Below the pieces are notes generated by a model. The model was not told where the DNA came from. It did no database searches and saw nothing but the letters and a program-made list of their open reading frames with translations. A stretch of DNA of 64,000 nt from Chionoecetes opilio. Its lineage: Eukaryota; Arthropoda; Malacostraca; Decapoda; Majidae. Positions 58,621-64,000 of this stretch are shown piece after piece (position 1 is the stretch's first letter; every line of letters begins with the position of its first letter). Where the stretch lies: contig JACEEZ010018903.1 of NCBI GenBank assembly GCA_016584305.1, forward strand, positions 42,475 to 106,474, in the 5' to 3' direction. Made by a program: the position numbers and the translations under genes.

Positions 58621-59559
58621 ACAATAAACAAACCAAACAAAACTTTTAATCTCAGACTTCTTTCACTAAATTTTTCACGATTTCCTTCCTCTCTGTTTGT
58701 CTATGTTGAACGCGGGGGATGTAGTGGAGAAATGACGCCAGCCGCCCGTGCGGGGTGGACCGATAGCATCGGGGTGTGCGCGCGTACATGGCCGTGACAG
58801 AAAAAAACAAATCAACCCCAACAAGACTATAAACAAACAACACACACCCAAAACAAGATAAGAAGAAAGAAGATGAGAAAGAAGAACGAAGAGAAGAAGT
58901 AACAAGTCAAGCGTGAAGAAAGACAAATCTGAACAATAGCACCAAAACTGAGAAACTGAGTGGATCGGGGGTGGGCGCGGGGTTGTCCCTGGGTGGTGTC
59001 CGGAGCCCATCTTCCGAGGCATGTCCTGCCAAACCGCCCCAGAGAAGTGGTTTTCTGTTTGCGTCGTGCGAGATGGAAAGCGTGTCGTTAGGTCGAGGAT
59101 CGCCTCACAACAAAACACACAACACATACAGCACCTGGGTCAAGCCCCGAGACTTTTCTCTTACTAGCCTCCTTTCTTCTCACCCATGCTTTCTTCTCCC
59201 TGTCCCCACTTCCCCATCTCCTGCTTTCTCTTTTTTATATTCTATTTCGGGGAGAGTGTGAGGCCAGGGACCACACGCTCTCATACACTGTATGGGTTGG
59301 TGAACACATGCCTCAGTGCCTCCCATTACCCAGAATCCAGATGCAAGTAAAAAAAGGAAATGGTCGATGACTACGTGGCGGTTTGACGTATAGCACGAGA
59401 AAGATGGAACTCAGCATCCTCAATGCATGTTTGCTTGTGAAGTTGTCCCAATTCTTGTACAGAGCGAAATTGCGGAACACTCTCATGGAAGTTGCATGGC
59501 AAGGGACCGTACAAGATCGCAACGCTGGATGAACTCAGATTGACAAGACCCCCCATTCG

Positions 59560-61117
59560 ACGCAAGGGCTTACTTCTGCCCTCTCGCAACGTTCATTCCA
59601 GTTGACAACCGATCCATCCAGCGCCTCTATGAAGTTTGCGTATCTAATTGCAATCAGGGAAAAGTATACACCGTTGGCACAACACTCATCAAACCAGCTG
59701 CATTGAAGATGCAACATCATCCTTGGAAAAGCTGCTGAAGACAACTTGTCTCTTATTTCCACTCTCAAATGACACATCAGCAGCAGAATCGCGCGACATG
59801 AGCCGCTGACATCCTCGCCCAGGTAGTTTGCAGATTTAGTCACGAGTCCAACTATGTTCACCTTCCAACTCCGACGAGACCCCGACGTTTCAATTTGAGC
59901 TCATTGTATTTGTGCTATTTCAAGGGAGACGAGATCACGCCAGAGTTTCATGTTCTCTCAAGCCTCTTTCATTCAACACGACTAAGGCAGCTGACTGAAG
60001 AAACTTGTGGACGACTTCTTCAAAGCAACGGTCTTGTCGTGAACATGGTGGGGTCTGCAATTTGCTCCGCATGCTGGGGCGCAATCCGTACTTTGGAGGC
60101 GGTTGGTGAAGGCCGATGCACCAACTCGCCGTCACACACTGCGTCCTGCACAAGACCACGCGGTTTGGCATCAAAAACTCTGCCTCAGAACTTGGCCAAT
60201 GACATTCTGAAAATTGTCGTTGAAACTGGTGAATTCGTGGCGAAGCAGTGCTCTGAATCATCGCCTCTCAAAGAGCTGTGTCATGAAGATCGGCTCTGAA
60301 TTTGAAGTCCTTCTCCACCACTCTAACGTTCGATGGTTATCACGAGGGAAGGTACCGAGGCGGGGTTTTTGCCTTGCGTGTGAATTAGCCATGTTTCTGC
60401 CAAGCACCAGCATCGCATGCAACTCATTTCGAGGAATCACAGTGTATAACCTGAGCCTTGGCGTACATGGCTTGACGTCTTCGGCGCCACTCAATCCTCT
60501 CAATGCCACATGCAGGGTGGTGGCGTGATAGCATTTAAGCCGAAGAAAAGCCTCAGCGCTTTACGAAAGAATCTACCGTTGTGGAGGCGGCGAACGGAGA
60601 AAGGACACTTCGCGAATTTCCGCTACTGGACGAGTGCGTGAGTCGGATTTTGTAGATGATTCTGAAGTTGGAGGCATGCTTGACTATACAAAGGGAACTG
60701 AAGCAAGCGATTGTCATTGCACTAGGAGGATCTGGGAAGTCATTCATGGATGTTCCTGACAAGCACAATTTACCCAACATGGGTGAGACAGCCATTTGAC
60801 TTTTCCACATTGCAAATCATATGTCACGATCAATATCTTGACCAACTCATCGAACTGCAGCAGAGCACATTCACAACTACTCTTCGGGACAACAACACTC
60901 TCAGAGTTTTGGGCCGCAAATGGAAGGGTATCCTCTCACGCTAAAAAGGCCCTCGGATCCTCACGCCATTTCGTTACTTCGTTCCAATGTATCTCGTGAG
61001 CATGCATTTTCGAATCATCATGGACATCACCAAAAAGAAAAGGAGCAGGCTTGCATGCGAAATGATATGAGGGTGGCCCCTTCCCTAACCAAGCCAAGCA
61101 TTTCCCAGATCGCATAA
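59560..61117 (+). pseudogene. hAT transposase (ZBED5-like), frameshifted
   Basis: Plus-strand pieces in changing frames follow the family's usual order: SMKFAYLIAIREKYTPLAQ (about 59620), DNLSLISTLK near 59740, SNxLVVNMVGS at about 60030, NDILKIVVETGEFV at about 60200, then IGSEFEVLLHHSNVRWLSRG (60290-60350), the most diagnostic block. KxLPLWRRRTEKGHFANF follows near 60570, TYPTWVRQPFDFS near 60770, and the C-terminal SREHAFSN and NDMRVAPSLTKPSIS at about 61000-61100, equivalent to the hAT dimerisation region. At least five frameshifts. The N-terminal BED finger is not visible. Confidence 0.8.
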
Positions 61118-61897
61118 AAAAAAAAAAAAAAAAATCTCATTAAATTAGTTTATTATTATTATTATTCAAATATTATTTTTTAATTTTGAAGCAATTTTCC
61201 TAAATTTATTGTATTAATGAAATGGATGTATTTTTCATTATTCTCCAAATATACTCCTAATTTTGTAACAATTTTTCTTATTTATGTATTAATTATTATT
61301 TTATTATTTTTTGTGTCCTATTTGAGGGGTTCGGCCAGTGTGCGGAGGTTTTCGTTAGGTTTGGTTAGGCGCCTCTGCAAGGGGTTAAGAACCCTGATAG
61401 AGACTAATGGTTTTATCAGTATAGATGAGAGACACTGGTACCTTGACTTACGAGTGCCCCAACTTACTCAGTTTTCCCAGTTGTACGCAGCAGTCGATCG
61501 GTCCAATTTTTGCTCTAGTTGCGAGCCAAAATCCGATTTTATGAAGATTCTTTTTTTTTGTTACGAGCGAAGCTTCAGTATACGCCGCCGCTAGTTGGCG
61601 CAGCAACGCCCACAACAGCCGCCCACATCCCGCGACTCACGTCGTTCACCTGCACTGGTTACCTCGCCGTGGAACATCTCTGTTGTTTTGTGCTCACACC
61701 AGGCAATGCAAGGCGGAGGGCGAGTGCAAGTATGTTTAGCAGCCGTTCACCCACAGCTGTTTTCCACACTGAAACACAGATAATAAACACGGCGAATACA
61801 AATGGCGGAGGGTGAGTGCAGTCCAGATCAAATATGTACAGTCCAAAAATTGGGTGGGTTTTTTGGCGGCTGGACGATAATGGTAATTTCATTACAC

Positions 61898-63089
61898 CAT
61901 CGTATCCTAGCGCTTTGTGTCCTGGTGGAACGCCGCCGACGTGAGTTTGGACAGGGGATGCTTGCAGCCTATGTGATCTCCAAGAAGCGTTTGAACTCAG
62001 TGCATCGTGATCACTCTGGGATCTTCTGCCGACTCCCGAGGGATTCGCAAGGACTTGGTTTGATAACTGGTCTGTATTCTGGGAACTGAGAGTGCTGTGA
62101 AGTGTGGGGCAGGTGTATCCAGCTTCTTCCCTGTGAATACAGGAGTGAGGCAAGGGTGCGTCCTTGCCCCATCACTTTTCAACGCTTGTATGGACTGGGT
62201 ATTGGACAAGGTTGTAGATCAAAGTGATTGTGGAGCATCCGTCAGCAATACCAAGATCACTGATCTTGTTTTTGCCGATGATGCAGTAATCTTTGCTGAG
62301 TCGCTGGAGGTCCTGGTGATGGCTCTCGAGGCCTGCACGAGGAGCAAAGCCTTTGGGACTTGAGGTCTCCTGGCTCAAGACCAAGGTCCAGGTGTTTGGA
62401 GACTTACTAGATGAAGCAGTACAGTCTGTTCATGCATGTAGCGAGGACATTGAGATCTTGGAAAGTTTTACATACCTTGGTAGCGCAGTCCATAATGACG
62501 GCGGGTCACGTAAAGAAGTCTTACGGCGGATTGGCATAGCCCACGGTGTTATGGACTCGCTCAGCAGGAGTATTTGGCGTTGTCGGTACCTGTGCAGGAG
62601 GACAAAGATCCGGATCTTCAAATCGCTTGTGATCCCTGTCTTACTCTATGGTTGTGAGACATGGACACTAAATAGTGACTTGAAGAGACGAATCAATGCC
62701 TTTGGTAATAAGTGTCTTCGCAGAATCATGGGGTATCGCTGGGATGATTACGTGTCAAATCAGCGATTGCACCGTGAGACTGAATCGAGGCCTATTACCT
62801 GCATAGTCCGTCAGCGCCAACTTCGGCTATATGGGCATGTGGCACGCTACCCTGAAACCGATCCTTCCCATCGGGTTGTATCTGTAAGAGACAATCCGGC
62901 GTGGAGGAGGCCAAGGGGGCGCCCACAAGGCTCGTGGCTGGGGCAAGTTGATGTTTCTTGTCGAGAGCTGCTTGGTATGGGAAGGCAGCCTGCATGGAGA
63001 CTCGCGCGTGGTGACCCCCGGGAGTGGCGTCGTAGGGTGGGCGAGGCGACGCGCCCCCCGGCGTATGCTCCTAATGATTGATTGATTGA
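61898..63089 (+). mobile_element. RTE-like LINE, copy 2, 5'-truncated, (ATTG)n tail
   Basis: The same family as 2272-3440 in plus orientation. The direct repeat ATTACAC at 61891-61897 and 63090-63096 is a likely 7-bp target duplication. The 3' end is ATGATTGATTGATTG, a tetranucleotide tail. The truncation point (TATCCTAGCGCTTTGTGTCC) lies slightly upstream of that in copy 1. Confidence 0.8.
61930..63081 (+). pseudogene. RTE-type reverse transcriptase, frameshifted
   Basis: RRREFGQGMLAAYV with a damaged motif A (about 61935-62010), then from 62097 TGVRQGCVLAPSLFN and VFADDAVIFAESLEVL in one frame to 62363. A +/-1 shift near 62335 follows, and then 243 codons are open from 62353 to 63081 with KTKVQVFGDLLDEAVQSVHA, YLGSAVHNDGGS, LLYGCETWTLNSDLKRRINA and GHVARYPETDPSHR. 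It is very close to the 344-codon frame at 2265-3299 but with at least two more frameshifts. Confidence 0.8.
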
Positions 63090-63096
63090 ATTACAC

Positions 63097-63707
63097 ACAA
63101 TCCTCGTTTTCCCGGACTAATAGGGGGGAGCACTGGTCCGGGAACTGCAAACGTCCGGGAATCGCAAAAGTCCTAGGCTATTACCCACCCCCGGACGTTT
63201 ATCCTACTCTAGTATTTACTGTCCGGCAACTGCCGGCCAATATCAACCAACTACCCCGCCGCGGACTTTTACGTCACTTTGTTGTTGTTTTTAGGGCTGC
63301 GAGGATCCCTTCGGGAACACTTTGAGCCCTGGTGATGTCCTATGATGCTATCACAGGCGCTGTAGTTGACCTGTCTTCCTCAGGAAGGCACAGGTGAGGT
63401 ATATGAAAGACGTGTTGTCAGGAGGGTGGACGCAGAGGTCCGCCGCCGCCACAGGGTGGGGCAGGTCACAGGTGGCAGACGTTCAGGGCGAGGGTTGAGA
63501 GCGTAGGCAGCACTACACGGTGGGCTTGTGGATCAGGGGTGACAGAGACGCTCAGACCGCCGGACAACTTTGTCGATTTACTGACTGACCATACATTTCT
63601 CCTCTGGGACTACCTCGTGACATATCCCCGGACGCTCATATTTTTAGTCCGGCCAGAATCCGATACCGGGTGAAATGCAGTGGCCTGTCGGAACGAGGTT
63701 TGTGTGT
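63097..63707. mobile_element. CCGGAC-rich TIR element carrying a LINE tail, copy 3
   Basis: The ends ACAATCCTCGTTTTCCCGGA and GAACGAGGTTTGTGT pair as in copy 2 (3754-4334). The interior follows copy 1 in the same orientation, with the LINE stop and AAC tail region (about 63270-63400) and a shortened coding part. It sits in the right arm of the Tigger-like element. Confidence 0.7.
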
Positions 63708-63824
63708 AATTTCAATGGAGAACTGATTTGATAAACGAGCAAATTGAGTTGGGACGGACGGAGCTCGATCAATGAACGAATTAAACTCATAATCAAGGTA
63801 CCACTGTTACACAACAAAAACAAA

Positions 63825-64000
63825 ACCCTCAATTTTTCCCCGGATATTGGATTTGCCGGACAAAATCCGAGGTCCGTGTGATATGTCAAGAGTCCTCCGC
63901 ACAAATTTAAAAAAAAAAAAAATATATTCTCGTTGAAATGCATGGTCCTGTTTCGTAAATTGACAAAGATTGTCCGGCGGTCCGAGCGTCTCCGCTGTCA
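63825..64000. mobile_element. CCGGAC-rich TIR element, copy 4, cut by the window edge
   Basis: CCCTCAATTTTTCCCCGGAT to GATTGTCCGGCGGTCCGAGC follows copy 2 from its left end (3758-3935), including the poly-A/T run and the ATGC(C/A)TGGT stretch, and runs off the window. Confidence 0.7.

Larger units (their letters stand above)
57572..61396 (+). mobile_element. hAT transposon (ZBED5-like group), 3.8 kb
   Basis: The left terminus CAGTGGGTTCTAACCTGGGT (57572) pairs with the right terminus GGTTAAGAACCCTG (ending 61396). The flanks ATATAGAC (57564-57571) and ATAGAGAC (61397-61404) match at 7 of 8 positions, the hAT target-duplication size. The right half encodes a broken hAT transposase; the left half (57650-59500) has no recognisable domain, holds a tandem duplication, and may be unrelated filler. 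The length is close to that of a complete element. Confidence 0.85.
61433..63806. mobile_element. Tigger/pogo-like TIR element, copy 2, with two nested insertions
   Basis: The left end CACTGGTACCTTGACTTACG (61433) and right end AAGGTACCACTG (63806) match copy 1 (1996-3647), as do the inner arms (GCGAGCCAAAATC..., GAACTGATTTGATAAACGAG). Inside are an RTE-like LINE on the plus strand (61898-63089) and a CCGGAC element (63097-63707). TA duplications are not clear here. In copy 1 the LINE is at a different site and in the other orientation, so the insertions are independent. Confidence 0.75.

Overview
This window is eukaryotic and almost entirely repetitive. The best fit is an arthropod, most likely a decapod crustacean. 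The reasons are long (TA)n tracts, several tRNA-derived SINEs, RTE-, CR1- and other LINE remnants, a BEL/Pao LTR retrotransposon, and many TIR DNA transposons (Tigger/pogo-like, Tc1-like, hAT and an unclassified TTAGGGTG group). The species assignment is inference. Only two stretches look like host-type coding sequence: an exon at 1-447 (minus) running off the left edge, and a C2H2 zinc-finger gene at about 26.5-27.5 kb (minus) beside a 610-base N gap. No tRNA, rRNA or CRISPR locus is present.

Layout. 0-8.4 kb: one exon, then a chain of TA-target TIR elements separated by (TA)n tracts. These are two copies of a CCGGAC-rich element carrying a LINE tail, a Tigger-like element with an RTE LINE inserted (9-bp target duplication), a TTAGGGTG transposon with a broken ORF of a recognisable but unnamed family, and a 1-kb foldback hairpin. 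8.4-25.4 kb: two diverged copies (A 8.37-12.2 kb, B 20.87-25.39 kb) of one segment, flanking a ~42-bp minisatellite of about 6 kb that is split by a hAT insertion. Comparing A with B gives natural empty sites for a 324-bp MITE, a SINE and a 1.1-kb foldback, and shows a 17-bp unit amplified about 42-fold in A only. 25.4-32.5 kb: gap, zinc-finger gene, SINEs, and a three-level nest (Tc1-like > Tigger-like > hairpin).

32.5-41.3 kb: degenerate RTE copy, a second 1-kb foldback and several smaller foldbacks. 41.3-55.7 kb: a BEL/Pao element, partly duplicated, whose gag region holds an in-frame 48-bp (16-residue) minisatellite and whose pol holds six in-frame copies of a 72-bp (24-residue) block. 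Its reverse transcriptase region is split by a CR1-like LINE, and RNase H, integrase and C-terminal remnants follow. 57.6-61.4 kb: an almost complete but frameshifted hAT of the ZBED5-like type with 8-bp target duplications. 61.4-64 kb: a second Tigger-like element with an RTE LINE and a CCGGAC element nested inside.

Two themes stand out. Minisatellites grow inside transposons (42/43-bp, 48-bp, 72-bp). Long inverted repeats are unusually dense, with at least eight foldbacks. Sequence quality matters: from about 12.56-14.64 kb and 32.5-49.6 kb, repeats show single-base indels in nearly every unit while sister copies elsewhere are clean, so many 'frameshifts' there may be assembly errors.
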